Below, piece by piece: positions 48,652-60,464 of a stretch of DNA of 64,000 nt. The stretch is from Epiperipatus broadwayi (lineage: Eukaryota; Onychophora; Udeonychophora; Euonychophora; Peripatidae): contig JAQFVV010012545.1 of assembly GCA_028023455.1 (NCBI GenBank), positions 2,817,001 through 2,881,000 of the forward strand. The letters run 5' to 3'. The position numbers and the translations under genes were made by a program. Every line of letters begins with the position of its first letter. Position 1 is the stretch's first letter. A model generated the notes under the pieces. That model saw only the letters and a list, made by a program, of their open reading frames with translations, was not told where the DNA came from and searched no databases.

Positions 48652-50219
48652 TTAATTATTATTTCTGTCACCATCATTTGCTAGTTCTGGTCCATTCACA
48701 AAGCTTGGATTATCTTTACCAGCTTGACTGCTTTCAGAAACTTTAGCAGGGGAAACAGAAACAGTAGCAATATTATCTGTGGATTGTCTAGATTCTTCCA
48801 CTGGAGTATCTATTAAACTTCCTTCTTCAGTTTTAAAAATAGGATTTTCAACACCATCTTTGCCAATATCATCCAAAGATTCTTTTGATAAAGCCTCTTT
48901 AGAACGGCTTTTGCCATGATAAGTTTCAGGTGATGAACTACCTGATGGGGATGGTGGAGCATTATCCTTTTGTGGGCTCTGTTTAAAAGTTCGTAATGGT
49001 GATTCCTTTGCTACTGCATTATCAGCATGAGGTTTAAGACTAGGTGGTCCAGGATTTGTACCTTCCTCAGCTATATTTTGCTTAGGTTCTTTTTCTGGCA
49101 CATCTGAGATAGCTATTCCATTACTCTTAATATTTTCATCATATTCATGATAGCGGGATGTGTTTCCGTAAACATCATATGTGTAAACTGTTTTTGGTCG
49201 TGGGATGCGAGTTAATGTGTAGTCTTCTAAAGTAACATTTCCATGAGTTGAATCAGTGGCCACATCAAAAGATTTTCCATGACTCTTTCGATAAATCCGA
49301 ACAGTACAAATGGTTGTTATGATTAAAATTAACAAGCCACCTACAGCACCTGCAGCTATATAAATAATCCATTCCCAATTCATATCTGAACTTTGGCGAA
49401 GGCTATATTCCCCAAACGTTGTTATTTGCACAGCAGTAAAATTTTGCTCCTTAAATTTGATTATAAATAGTTGTGTGTCAATTAAACGTTGGAGAGCAGC
49501 TGTTAAATTAGAATCAGCTCCTCTTATGGTAAAATTAACAATAACAGATCCACATTTTGTTTCATAAACTATAATCTTTGAATGGTTAATGGACAAAATA
49601 TCAGATAACTGCTTTTGAAACTCAGTTTCAAAGTCTTTTTTATCTTTGGAAAGAAATGAACAATCTCCTTCGAGAATAAGAATATAAACCACTACTTTTG
49701 CTTCTCGAGCAGATTCTATAATAAAAATTTCTGTCTGAGACCAAGGAGATGTAGCAGAAGGTTGCACTTCTCCCATTGGTGGAATAAATGAAGATGTCAT
49801 TACAGTTGCAAGGTGTGTGAGACTTGGGGTTGGTTGCAATGTTGATTGATGTGGCCCAATGGGAATTGTAGCATCAAACGATTTCACGCTCAAACTCACA
49901 TTTGATGTTTGCAGTTCTGTATCCGAATCCATAAGATGAGATGATGAATTGTGTATCATGATGGTGTGAAATTGTGGTTGTGTTAAACTTGGAGAAATAT
50001 TATTATCCTCAAACTCAACAACAGAATAGTGAACTTTATCAATTTTGCTCCACTCTCCTGAAAATGTTTGCATTACAGAGTCAGTAAATGGAATAAATCG
50101 TGGTGGAGGAGTTGGTGGGGGTGGAGGGGCAGGATAATGTTGATACGAACTATCTGTGTGAACACTAATCTTTATAACGGAAGCTTTTTCATTCCAGCTT
50201 GAAGTGAATGCCACATCAC
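48652..50219 (-). CDS. Terminal exon of a single-pass membrane protein with SEA-like domain
   Basis: This is a 3' terminal coding exon. A polypyrimidine tract and 'tttctag' end at 50220, and the reading frame enters in phase 1 with the codon GG|T, so residues of the open frame before Gly13 are intron. In frame numbering: a Pro run at 43-52; a Ser/Thr-rich stretch to about 186; a SEA-like domain at about 187-285 with two Cys (199, 235) and the core 'CGSVIVNFTI'; a membrane helix at 296-319 rich in Gly and Ile, followed by RIYRK; and a cytoplasmic tail at 320-534 rich in Ser, Pro, Glu and Lys. Seven N-glycosylation sequons (86, 103, 119, 224, 241, 250, 272) all lie outside the membrane side, which supports type I topology. 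The tail holds VENPIF and DNPSF, which resemble NPxF/Y sorting signals. I do not recognise the family; SEA-like domains are typical of mucin-like and adhesion proteins. Base composition is clearly coding-like, unlike the flanks. Confidence 0.88.
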
Positions 50220-52730
50220 CTAGAAAAAAAAAAAGATTGTTAAAAAGGGCAAACAAACATATAAAAATGAATATGTATTTATTCTAAATTTTACTCATCA
50301 TACTAATACTTATTTTCTCTGTAGTCTTTTATTAAACTTAAGATATAAAATAAGTGAAGGATACTAATTGTTAATGCAATTTCTATTTCTGATTTACTTC
50401 ATGTGTCTATATTCTCATAATTGATTGTGTTTTTTTTGATCACCATTTGTGAAAAAAACTACTGCTCTGAGTAGTTTAGTGCATTTATGGAGTGATGACT
50501 CATGAGAACAACCCCAGAGCTTAAAGATCAAATGATGTCCTGATCAAAACCATTTGAGTATTTCTCCCCATGTTGTTTAGCGTAGTGATAGTCTGATGAA
50601 CCTGTCATTTCTGTGCTTGAATGGTGAACAACTAACTATTAAATTGTTATTATTACTAGAATAAAGACTGTATTACATTTAATTCCATTATCTAAATAAC
50701 ACCTGTAGATGTATGATACTTTACAGGTGGTTAAAATTGCACTATATTGTAATAATGGTTTTTTTCTACTGCTATAGCATCACCATTCACCTGAATAAGT
50801 TAGCCTGCCTGGGACCTTCCAATTAGGAAACTAGATACTTATTTATTCATAAACGGTTATATTGATATTTTAAAAAAAATCTAAACTTTTTTCACTTCTA
50901 TCAAAAAAAAAAGTCTCCATATTCTATACAAATCAAATCTCAAATCATTGACAATTTAAATTAATGATTTGAAAATTCATGCATCTTAAGATGCCACCTG
51001 CCCCTTCCGCCAGTTACTTATATAGATCAAATACCTTTAAAAATCCTATTTGTTAATTTCAATCACATGGTTGCCGCACATTGCTCAAAATAGGATGTAT
51101 CAAATAAAGTGTGTATAGGCAGAAAGAAAAATGGTTCCACCCAAAGAAATAATAATCTGATATTTACCATTAATCTTTAATTTTTTTTAAAGTATTGCCA
51201 TATTATTACATTCACACACACACAAAAGATTGAATTAAAAATTAAAATCACATTTCATTTCTGAAACTATCATTTTGTATAAGTTTCTGTCAGTATGTTA
51301 TATGAAGTTAAAAGTTTCCGTGCAGAAAAGGGTGATATATGTAAAAAACTTTGTTAGTCAAGTTAAATACTCTATCTGAGATTTTATAAACTATTATCAT
51401 CTTCCAATAAATAATCTCCAAAATATTCTACCAGAACGGGTGTATTCTCATTGTTTTTTTTAAACCCAATATTCTTTTATCATATTTCCTATTTTCACTA
51501 TAAAGGGCTAAATAGAAAGCCAAAGAACATTCATTTCTTTTGGTTCACTCTCTTTTAAGATTCCTCACTCCCCATCCAACATAGTGTGTTCTTTTTTTTC
51601 AATATATTTTATAATGATTTTTTTCTCCCCTAACTTTATACAAAACACATCTTTGGTCCAAATACTTATCTCATTTTTGCTTTTTCACTTAATATGCAAA
51701 ACTCTTGCACCCATTTTAAATAAAAATATACTTTTAAAGCTTTCATTTACAATAGGGTGGGCTGCAATGAATGATTTTTTAATGCACAAATTTTATATTG
51801 TGAACATTTTTATAATAACCCCAATGTGGAAAAATGCCATTAATGCACGTAATACCTTCAGGGCCTTTCTGTTTGGATTAGAATTTCAGATATTATTTTT
51901 GTTACAATTTATAAACTTCACTTATGATGTTAGTTCAATTATTTGCTTATTGAGATCATTATCAATGAAATTGTTATTTATTAATTATGCATTCTACTGC
52001 ATATGCAATTTTAGTCATTAATTGCTAAAATCGAGTGAGAAAGCTAATTAATGTAGGCATTAAAAAATATTGAATATATAATCAAATGGATTTTATTGCT
52101 AGAGTTCAAATTTTCAGAAATACCATAATTGGAATCTTATGGATGGTCTCCTACATAGTTTGACACTATATCATTGCAATAAAACACACAGGGCATTAAA
52201 AATTAGTTATGCATTTCACATGTATAGGACTTTCGAAAGTAGGATTACAATTTTTTTTAGGAAAATTTTTTATAAGTTTTTCAAATATAATGATACAATG
52301 TATTAAAAATTAGTTAATTGTAAATTATTTTAGTTAATTGTAAATTATTTTATTGTAAATTAGTTAATTGTAAATTATTTTGCTCTGGAATATGGACATG
52401 AAATGAATTATCCTTAAATAGATATATTTCAGTGTACGCTAGAACAATGCTATATATAATGAATAAGATTCTAGAAACAATCATGTGTTTTATATATCTT
52501 TTATTCTTATATGAAATCTAAACTGTTTTTCATTTCTAATAATGTTCCATAACTCCATTTTTTGCCTCACAACGAATTTATCTATTTTTTACTTCATGTT
52601 TTGAAATTTTAGATATGTACTACATTCTCTATACATTTACCAATTTCTTATATAAAACATCTAAAAATAAATTCTCTATACATCAATTTTGCATATTATA
52701 AGATTTTTCTAGTCATTGCAGTCACTGTAC
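50220..52730 (-). other. Presumed intron
   Basis: The intron's 3' end is firm (AG at 50221-50220). Within it lie a less AT-rich stretch at 50460-50640 of unknown kind, a CA run at 51214-51224, and a three-copy minisatellite of about 20 bp ('tagttaattgtaaattattt') at 52311-52380. The + strand ORF at 51584-52021 is discussed under findings. Confidence 0.5.
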
Positions 52731-52826
52731 AATACAGAGCACAAAATTCTCTCTCGAGGATTGGATCAGAGCATTTCAAGCTGGTTGCTATGGTTCCCCA
52801 TGGGATTGTGGATCTTATCAAGGGAG
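52731..52826 (-). CDS. Candidate upstream exon of the membrane-protein gene
   Basis: On the minus strand a good acceptor ('gttttcacag') ends at 52827. The frame entering in phase 1 reads 'PLIRSTIPWGTIATSLKCSD' and continues 'PILEREFCALY', with two Cys, as expected of an ectodomain. A GTACAG donor after 52731 would close a 96-nt exon in phase 1, compatible with the terminal exon. An alternative donor (GTGACT after 52726) would end in phase 0. The donor is weak, and the call rests on splice signals and protein-like composition only. Confidence 0.35.
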
Positions 52827-53198
52827 CTGTGAAAACAAATATCAATTTTTAAGTTAGAAGTAGATAATTAGATTTATTTTTATTTACAGATTTATTTTTT
52901 TAAAATTTTAATGTGAAAATTTATGTATTGTGTTACATAGAATAACCTAATAATCATTCTGTTTATATTACAATTCATATATATCAGTACCATAAATATG
53001 AGGGAATACCTTTACTAGTTTTGTCTTTGTAATGGATATCACTGGTAGTAATGTATTTGATCATTTTCGTTAAAAATTTGAACCCAAAATGGATAAGTGA
53101 CTAATAAAAACACATTGTATTTGTAGAGATCAGTCAATCAAAGGCAGTGAAGACACCAGTGAAGTTGAGTCATAAATGAGAAGTGTCTTGCATTTGAC

Positions 53199-53258
53199 CA
53201 AAACCAGCAGAACTGTCCACATTAATTTCAACACCAGGTAATGATTTGACCAAACGTC
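53199..53258 (-). CDS. Candidate upstream exon of the membrane-protein gene
   Basis: An acceptor ('tttttcacag') ends at 53259, and the phase-1 frame reads 'RLVKSLPGVEINVDSSAGF'. A GTCAAA donor after 53199 would give a 60-nt phase-1 exon; a GTTTTG donor after 53205 is also possible. A different frame stays open longer but is much more hydrophobic and less protein-like. The exon is short and unproven. Confidence 0.27.
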
Positions 53259-53436
53259 CTGTGAAAAAATTCATAAATATGATCCTTTTTACTTGAAGTA
53301 TAGATTTGTACTTTCATATAACAATACACACAGATTATGTATATAATTTGCCAGGAATAGTTGTCAAATGATTGTAAGAGATATGGAAAACTTAGTCACC
53401 ATTTAGATAATACACATAATGAATTTAAGAGTAAGA

Positions 53437-54750
53437 CGAGTGAGTTTTTTTGAAAGAAAGAGTTAAATATTAAAACAGCAAACTAAGTTTTTTTAAAGCA
53501 TATTAAATTAAATGAACAAATTAATAGAAGCTTCTTTCAAAATTGCTTTACTAATTTCTAAAACTATAACAACAAAAAAAATCTTATACAATTGGCAAAG
53601 AACTCGCCAGCAGCAAAATTTTTTTCCAAAACTATCCACGGTTCCAAAATATCAAATCATTAAAAAAGTTTTGTTCAATAAAGCATTTAAAAGAAGAATA
53701 GATAATATTTCTAACAATATCATGTCTATGTTATCATGTATTAGCCAAAGTACTGTATTTGAAATATGATTTGGTAAGTTAACCGATAGTATAAATGATG
53801 CTAATTTAATAGTTTTTATGCAAATTCATGAGGACTTGATGTTTTATAGAAATCTCTCTAGTATAACTAAATGAAGAATTATATTTGAAAAGGTGAATAA
53901 CTGTTTTTATGAAAAATGAGCTAGAATAGCAAAAATGCATTGGGGCTTACAGTAACGTGTTGTGACTGGCATATTTTCAGGATGTATAGGAGAATTAAAA
54001 AAGAAAACATAGTATTTTGATAAATGGAGAATCACACAAAATAAGATGATTATCCCATAATAAATCTATAAAAGAGTTTTAATATTAAAAGATGAATGAT
54101 AAATTTTTCTTCTTGGTAAAATTCCCATATTAACATTTTGTTTTTTTAATCAAAATTGTATTTGTTTGTTTTCTTACCTGAAGGTTTTTTTTCAAAAAAC
54201 AAAAATTAAATCTTTCTGTGCAAGGAAAGATATCAATATATTAACTCTAAACACAAAATTGCAAGCATTTCAAAAGAAACTTTCTACATAATTAAAAAGT
54301 TTTAGAGATAATAATACAAAAATATTTGCATCCCACCATGAATTTCTTGAAGAAAATAACATTTTATTATCAGTAAAAAGTAAAGAATAATAATTAATCA
54401 CATCACAAAATTTAGTGATTTATTTTGAAAAATATTTCCCTAACTTAAATGAAAATAAAAAATACAGATTGGAAAAAAAGGTCTTTTGTTCCATCCCTAC
54501 AATTTTGTAATCTCCTATGGTAATCTCAAGAAGAACTAATTGATTTGAGAGCAGATTCAATTCTTGAATCATAATTTTGTATCAAGGATTTGTCAGAACT
54601 TGCAAAATGAATATCTGTCTTTGGCAAACACAGTTTTAAATTTTGCAGCCACACCTTTTTGCGAAACTGCATTTTCATCACTATTAATAATTAAAAATGA
54701 ACATAAATCTGGTTTATCAATAAAAACATTGGGGAGATAGGAGATATAAG
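53437..54750 (+). pseudogene. Decayed hAT transposase, ZBED5/FAM200-like
   Basis: Three blocks in the right order match the hAT transposases related to vertebrate ZBED5 and FAM200. First, 'EFF.KKELNIKTAN' and 'IEASFKIALLISKT', with 'RRIDNISNNIMSML' (53437-53769), the linker before the catalytic fold. Second, 'HEDLMFYRNLSS' (53827-53862). Third, the C-terminal dimerisation motif 'ATPFCETAFSSLLIIKNEHK' (from 54648), usually ATTYLCEAGFSAL..IK..., ending at a stop at 54740. An 'HHEFLEENNI' segment near 54340 fits the insertion region. Stops and shifts interrupt it many times. No terminal repeats were found. It lies opposite in strand to the membrane-protein gene, upstream of its candidate exons. 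Confidence 0.75.
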
Positions 54751-54974
54751 AACTGCTGTGTCAAATATTAATTTTTTGGGTAATAATATGTATACTGAAC
54801 CCCACCGCTTGATGGTGCTGTTTTTCATACAACGCACATCAATATACTGTTTCAGCAGCCTTAACTTATGGCTGACACTACAATAGGTGTTGTTTGAGCC
54901 ATAATAGGCTGCCTGAGGGCAATGTATTCTACGATTATGTAATGAAATACTATGCCATTACATTGTGACAGTAT

Positions 54975-55182
54975 TCCTCAAGTGAGTGCTCTTGAACTCT
55001 CGCTACAGTCTGATTTGGTGGTTTACTGTAATATTATGTAAACCAAATAGACAGCCCGATGGTGGTTTACCATAATATTTTGTAAACCAAACAGACAGAC
55101 CGATGAAAAAAAATTAAAAACCGTTTGAAAAAAAAATCTTTTACCATAATATTATGTAAACAAACAGACGGCCCATGAATCG
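54975..55182 (+). repeat. Spaced tandem repeat
   Basis: Three copies of 'taccataatattatgtaaac' followed by 'aaacagacagcccgatg' lie at about 55021-55062, 55067-55104 and 55142-55180. The last two are separated by an A-rich insert. No gene overlaps. Confidence 0.7.
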
Positions 55183-58100
55183 GTATATTGATCTGCATTG
55201 GGCGAAAAAACGCCATCAAACAGTACGGTATAGTATACATACTATTACCATTTTTTGTGTAGTAATATTCAAACTCATCCACTACATTAAATTGTTATTA
55301 ATTCAATTCATATTCTATTTTTTATTAATGAGTTTTGTGCTTCATAAAATATTTGTAGTTCTTTAAATACTTTGCATTATAATGAAAAAAATAAGTAAGA
55401 AAATTATTTAAATAAACTAAATATAAATGCAATAAAATTGTATAATAAAAGCATATGATGACTCTATTAAGAATTTTTTTCTTTCAGGTCTGTGGATATT
55501 TCTTGATATTCCCGAGGAAACTTTATATCAATGAGTTTGAGAAGCACTGTTTATATAATAACTATTTTCTGGAAAATAAAATATGGAAACTAAAACATAT
55601 TGCTCTGTAACATATAATGTAAGATTTGTAGTTCTTTGTTATAATAATTTGCCATTAAATAAGACTAAATCTAATGCATCTCCAATTATTCTAAAGTATT
55701 CAGCAATTTATTGGTTATGACAAGTATTAAAATATGAAAAAGAATTAGATTCAGAATATATTCAATTTTATCTAAATAAAAATTAAGACATGTCCTATAT
55801 GTGGATATTTTTATAGTTTATAGATTAGTTAGCATAGTCTCTGTAAAACTCGCTTACTAAAACAGTTTTTCTTTCTTCTTTCTTTTTCTTCTTCATGGCA
55901 TTAGAATGGTTAAACTCAGTTTGAGTGACTTATTATTTTAATGAAATTATGATATATACCATATAGTGGTTTTTTTAAATTGGTTTCTTTAACAAATTTT
56001 TTTAAAGATTTAATGTAAATTAAATGGAAGATTTTAAATGTGAGAATTGTATACAGTTTGAAAACCCATCATTAGAATACAAAAACTCTCGAGTTTTCAA
56101 CCCATCATTTTTGTAATTATTGGTTGGTTTAATAAAATTCTTTAAAGATTTGATGTAAATTAAACAAAACATTTTAATATTATATAAATAATTTTTCAAA
56201 TTTTAATAAAGCTAAATTAGAATTTACATTTTTAAGTATACCTGTTATATTTGACAGCTTTACAGTGCAAATCTCTATTTACTGGAATGCCCTTTGAATA
56301 AAAATTGTAAACATTTTTTTTTTTCATTTTTTCGATAGCATCTGACTAATTGTAATCGATTTTTTTAGCTTTATTAATAGTTACAATTTATTAATATCGG
56401 AATACAAAAATGTCGTGTCTTACAATATTTAATTATTAAATATAATATTTGTAATATTTTGTTAATTGGTTGCTTTAGCAATTTTTTTTTAAAGATTTAA
56501 TGAAAATATGTTTTTTATTAAACATTGGTAAGTAGGTCATTCATCTGAACTATATTAGGGGGTTGACAGACCATGAAAGGATGGAGTGCCTTAATGCCAA
56601 ATTATGAATTAGTGTTTGTGGTTGTTTTTGCAGCTGGCTGGGAACTTTACTGTGAAATATATATTATATTTCTGTAGTTAAAAGCACTTGGACTGATTTC
56701 CCTCCCACATTTTTTATTTAATGCTGAAATTACTTCTTTCACATAAACATAGTGATTGTGACCTTGACATGTGACTTCAGACAAACATTCATACATTTGC
56801 CAATCAGACAATGGAAAATACAGATTTTATATATGAGATATGTATATATTGGGTCAATTGCAAAGCAAGATACACAATTGACCACAAGAATGCTTAAATG
56901 CTGGTTACTATTGGGCTAACAGTTTTAATAAAAATGATAAAAACAAAGAGTAGACAAGTCAGTTTAAAAAAGAGCAAAAGATTTCTTTAGTTCACTGATT
57001 TGAAATTTGTCTGTATTGTTTCTACATTTAACTTTCAAAGTTCAAAAGTCAATTATTCAAAGTTTGAATAATTGACATTTGATTTTTTTTTTCATTTTTT
57101 TTTTTTTTTTAATGTTCAAATTTTGTTTTGTTAAAGTGTCAAATTTATAAAATGGATTTTTGTATTACAACAAATATTTTTGTTATTGTAATTAATAAAA
57201 TTAACTAAAAAAGTGATTAATTTATTTTTAAACAATGACAGTTTAAATACAATCTGAATTAAAATTTTATTAAAAGCTCATGCTTTTTTTCAGCATCTCT
57301 AGTCTGTCTTTTGTTTTACGGTTATAAGGCTTGTAAAAACTTTTAAGTTTTATTTTTATTTAGCAGCCAAAATTATGAGTAAAAATAAATGTTATAAAAT
57401 GATCATAGTGATGTGTGGTGGCTAAGTCCACTGTGTATATACTGTTGATCCTGGATCAATGTAATCTGGATTAATTATTTATTTTTAGCCTGATATGTGA
57501 TCAAATTTAAACTGCCATTTCTGAGTTCTTAATCTACTTTTAAAAAATTATGCTTGAAAATAATTGTTAAATGAAAATCCTCTCACAGAATATTTGTATC
57601 TCTAGAGAGGTGAAGAAAAAATATCTAAATAATTTGAAATATAAAGCAGTTAAAGAAATTTAAAAAGTCTAATGTTTCTACATTTTCAAAGATGGATTTA
57701 AAGCATATTAAATACCAGAATAGACTCCATAATGTAAAACAAACAAATGAAGAAAAATGTTATGCTTAACAAAAATAGAACTTTAAACCAGAGACTTTGA
57801 TAAACATTTGTTTTAAGTATGATCACCTGAAGGATGGTAATATGTATGTATTTATTATTTATTTATATTTTATAACTTAATGTAATAGTGTCTTAATATT
57901 TATATATGTCTTATTGTATAATAAATATTTTTTTATTATTTATTAATTTAGTCTCCTGTCTTCTCATATATTCTTACCATTTAAATATAATAAATTAATT
58001 TTATAATAGCTTATGGGATAAGATTTATATTGTACTAAATTAGTCATAGTATACTTTAATAATGCTAATGTGTAGAATATTCTCCTGTGGTTTTCCAGTA

Positions 58101-58389
58101 TTGGGTAGTGCCCTGGTTTTAAATCTAATGTAAATTCTTAATCCATAGAGGATTTAATTTCCCTTCATTTAATTAGGAATAATTTAATGGTCTGGAAAGA
58201 TGTCTATAGTCTATAATATTTTTATGAATATAGCTATGCCTATTCATTAGTGTAATTTATGATTAAATTATATTTTCCTCCTACCTTGAAGTATTAACTT
58301 TTCATGTTCATAGGATTATTATGATTTGTGCTTAATTTTAACTTTGATGATCTCTTTCTCTTTTGCCAAATGGTAGGATCATTACAATA
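55183..58389. other. Gene-free AT-rich DNA
   Basis: A motif 'aaagatttaatgtaaattaa' recurs at about 56005, 56145 and, worn, 56490. A perfect 14-bp-armed palindrome lies at 57048-57076. No coding signal was seen. Confidence 0.5.
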
Positions 58390-58700
58390 TATATTTATAA
58401 TTGCAAGGAAATCCAGTCATATATAACATGACTTAATTTAATAAGCTTGTATTATAAATGCTATATAATGAGCATGCCATTAGCTTTTAACAAGATTTTC
58501 AGAATATTCCTATCCTCATACCAGTTTCTACTCTGGTTTTTATCAATTAGGCACTAGGATATTCAAGCTTTAGAATTAAAACACAGGTCAAGCTGAGCAC
58601 TTTATTTAACATTTAACTATTAAGTAGAAAATCTGAAATTTTCAGACATCCATATGACTTCCAAATCCAGTTATCTAACTTAACCTTTTCATTGAAAATT
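58390..58700 (-). repeat. Inverted copy of the ~375-bp ribozyme-like repeat
   Basis: Read on the minus strand from 58700, the sequence follows the unit of the array at 59.7-60.5 kb: 'atggatgtctgaaaatttca', 'gctcagcttgacctg', the hammerhead-like segment, 'ggcatgctcattatatagca' and 'attaaattaagtcatg'. It is a single, older-looking copy about 1 kb from the array and in the opposite orientation. Confidence 0.85.
58503..58563 (-). ncRNA. Worn hammerhead-ribozyme-like motif (copy 4)
   Basis: On the minus strand: AATATCC, then TTGATAA (mutated CTGATGA), GAAAC, TG, GTA, TGAGG and finally GGAATATT. The outer stem I (AATATCC with GGAATATT) and the inner TGAGG are kept, but the core has lost essential bases, so no activity is expected. 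Its TGAGG supports the ancestral stem I sequence inferred from the array. Confidence 0.5.
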
Positions 58701-58939
58701 TTTGTTTAATTTTCATTGGCCAAGTGAATTAAAGTTTTATACCTTTTTATTGGTCAATTAACAAACTCAGCTGTAAAAATATATTCATCTTTAATATTAT
58801 ATTTGTTTTAGTTTCGTTTGTAAAAAGTATATTAATAATTTGTCAGATTATGAAAGTGAATGAAAGTTTTTTCAAAAATAAAATTTTATTTATAATTATA
58901 AAAATATTTGATAGCAGAAGATCTAAAAAGAAAGTTCAT

Positions 58940-59370
58940 AACAAATTAGAAAGTGTTGTGGACATCATTGATTTTTTTCTCAATTTACGTTAGTGTAAAA
59001 GTAAAGAATTTTTTTATTAAAATCTTACTATTTTTCTAAAATAATTATATTTTCAACATATTTTACAAAATACTTTATATGTAAATAAATGCTAGCAAAA
59101 TACTCTAAATTATTCATTTCTGTTTGAAAATGAAATAAAGAGCTTGGGCAATGAAAATTGTTGATAGGTGTCAAAATTGTTAGCGTTGGTTTTTTCAATT
59201 TAATTTCATGTAAAAGTGTACATTTTTTTTACTAAAATCTTACTATTTTTCTAAAATAATTATATTTTCAGCATATTTTAATAAAAAAACATTCTAAGAC
59301 ATTAATTTTCATTTTCAAAGTCAAAACAGAAGTTGGAGTGGTGAATATTATTGATAGGTGCTCTTCTATT
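58940..59370 (+). repeat. Tandem duplication, period about 190-215 bp
   Basis: The word 'aaaatcttactatttttcta' and its flanks recur 215 bases apart (59019 and 59234). 'ttgataggtg' recurs at 59161 and 59351. Two worn units adjoin, but do not resemble, the ribozyme-like array. Confidence 0.75.
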
Positions 59371-59711
59371 GTCTGAAATGCGAACCAACCAATCAGCATC
59401 TAGGAAAGCCTGCCTTCTCATTTTGTGTAGCTTCTTACATCAATATTGATTTTTACTTGTAAAATAATTCTCAAGAGAGCAGCATCTTACGGTATGTTTT
59501 AAGCTTTAAAATAAGCGTAAAAACACTACTGTAGCTCAAAAATTGACAGCTTTTGAGCGACTTGAAGCCATGAACATCCTGACATGATTACTTTTCAGGA
59601 AAGGTTAAATAGACATATGGGACTGAACTAAGTTCATATACACCATATATTCTAGCTTTAGCAATATAAAATCACTAAAGCCTTGAACTGGTATTTTAAA
59701 TCTAATGCTTG

Positions 59712-59773
59712 AATATCCTAGCACCTCACTGATGAAATCCAGAGCTAGAAACCAGTCTAAGGATAGGGATATT
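59712..59773 (+). ncRNA. Hammerhead-ribozyme-like motif, unit 1
   Basis: Order: AATATCC (59712), loop bases, CCTCA, CTGATGA (59729-59735), a 12-nt stem II region, GAAAC (59748-59752), CA, GTC (59755-59757), TAAGG, ATAG, GGATATT (to 59773). The catalytic strings CTGATGA, GAAA and the cleavage triplet GTC are all exact. Stem I pairs as AATATCC/GGATATT outside and CCTCA/TAAGG (one mismatch) inside. Stem III would be only two pairs (AC/GT), as in the minimal type I hammerheads of animal retroelements. Stem II is poor, with an A-A at its base. Confidence 0.55.
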
Positions 59774-60093
59774 TTGAAAAGCTTGATAAGTGTTATTGAC
59801 AAGCTCATTATATAATATTTATAATACAAGGTTATTAAATTAAGTCACAAGATTATTAAATTAAGTAACATGATATATGACTTGATTTCCATGCAATTAT
59901 TGTTATTGCTCTTAAAGCTTTGGTAATTTTATATTGCTAAAGGTATTAATATATAGTGTATCTGAACTTAGTTCAGTCCCATATGGCTTTTTAAGTTAGA
60001 TAGCTGGAAGTGAAGACATGTGGATGTCTGAAAATTTTAGATTTTCTACTTAAATAGTTAAACATCAGTTAAAGTGCTAGGCTTGCTTGAAGT

Positions 60094-60155
60094 TATATCC
60101 TAGTGCCTCACTAATGAAATCCAGAGCTAGAAAACAATCTGGGGATAGGGATATT
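60094..60155 (+). ncRNA. Hammerhead-ribozyme-like motif, unit 2
   Basis: Layout as in unit 1, with core changes CTAATGA (G5 to A), GAAAA and ATC. Inner stem I CCTCA/TGGGG pairs fully if a G-U is allowed, and outer TATATCC/GGATATT pairs over six bases. The core is therefore mutated while the stem is preserved. Confidence 0.5.
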
Positions 60156-60464
60156 CTGAAAAGCTTGTTAAGAGCTATTGGCATGCTCATTGTATAACAT
60201 TTGTAATACAAGCTTATTAAATTAAGTCACATGATATATGACTGATTACCTTGCAGTTATTGTTATTGCTCTTAAGACTTTGGTGATTTGCTAAAGCTAT
60301 TAATATATGGTGTGTCAGAACTTAATTCAGTCCCATATGGCTATTTACATTAGATAGCTGGATTTGAAGATATTAGGATGTCTGAAAAATAGAAATTTTC
60401 TACTTAATCATTAAACATTAGATAAAATGCTCAGCTTGACCTGGTATTTTAAATCTAATGCTTG

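Noticed and set aside
54975-55182. CRISPR-like spaced repeats
   Set aside because: There are only three imperfect copies with unequal spacing in a eukaryotic context.
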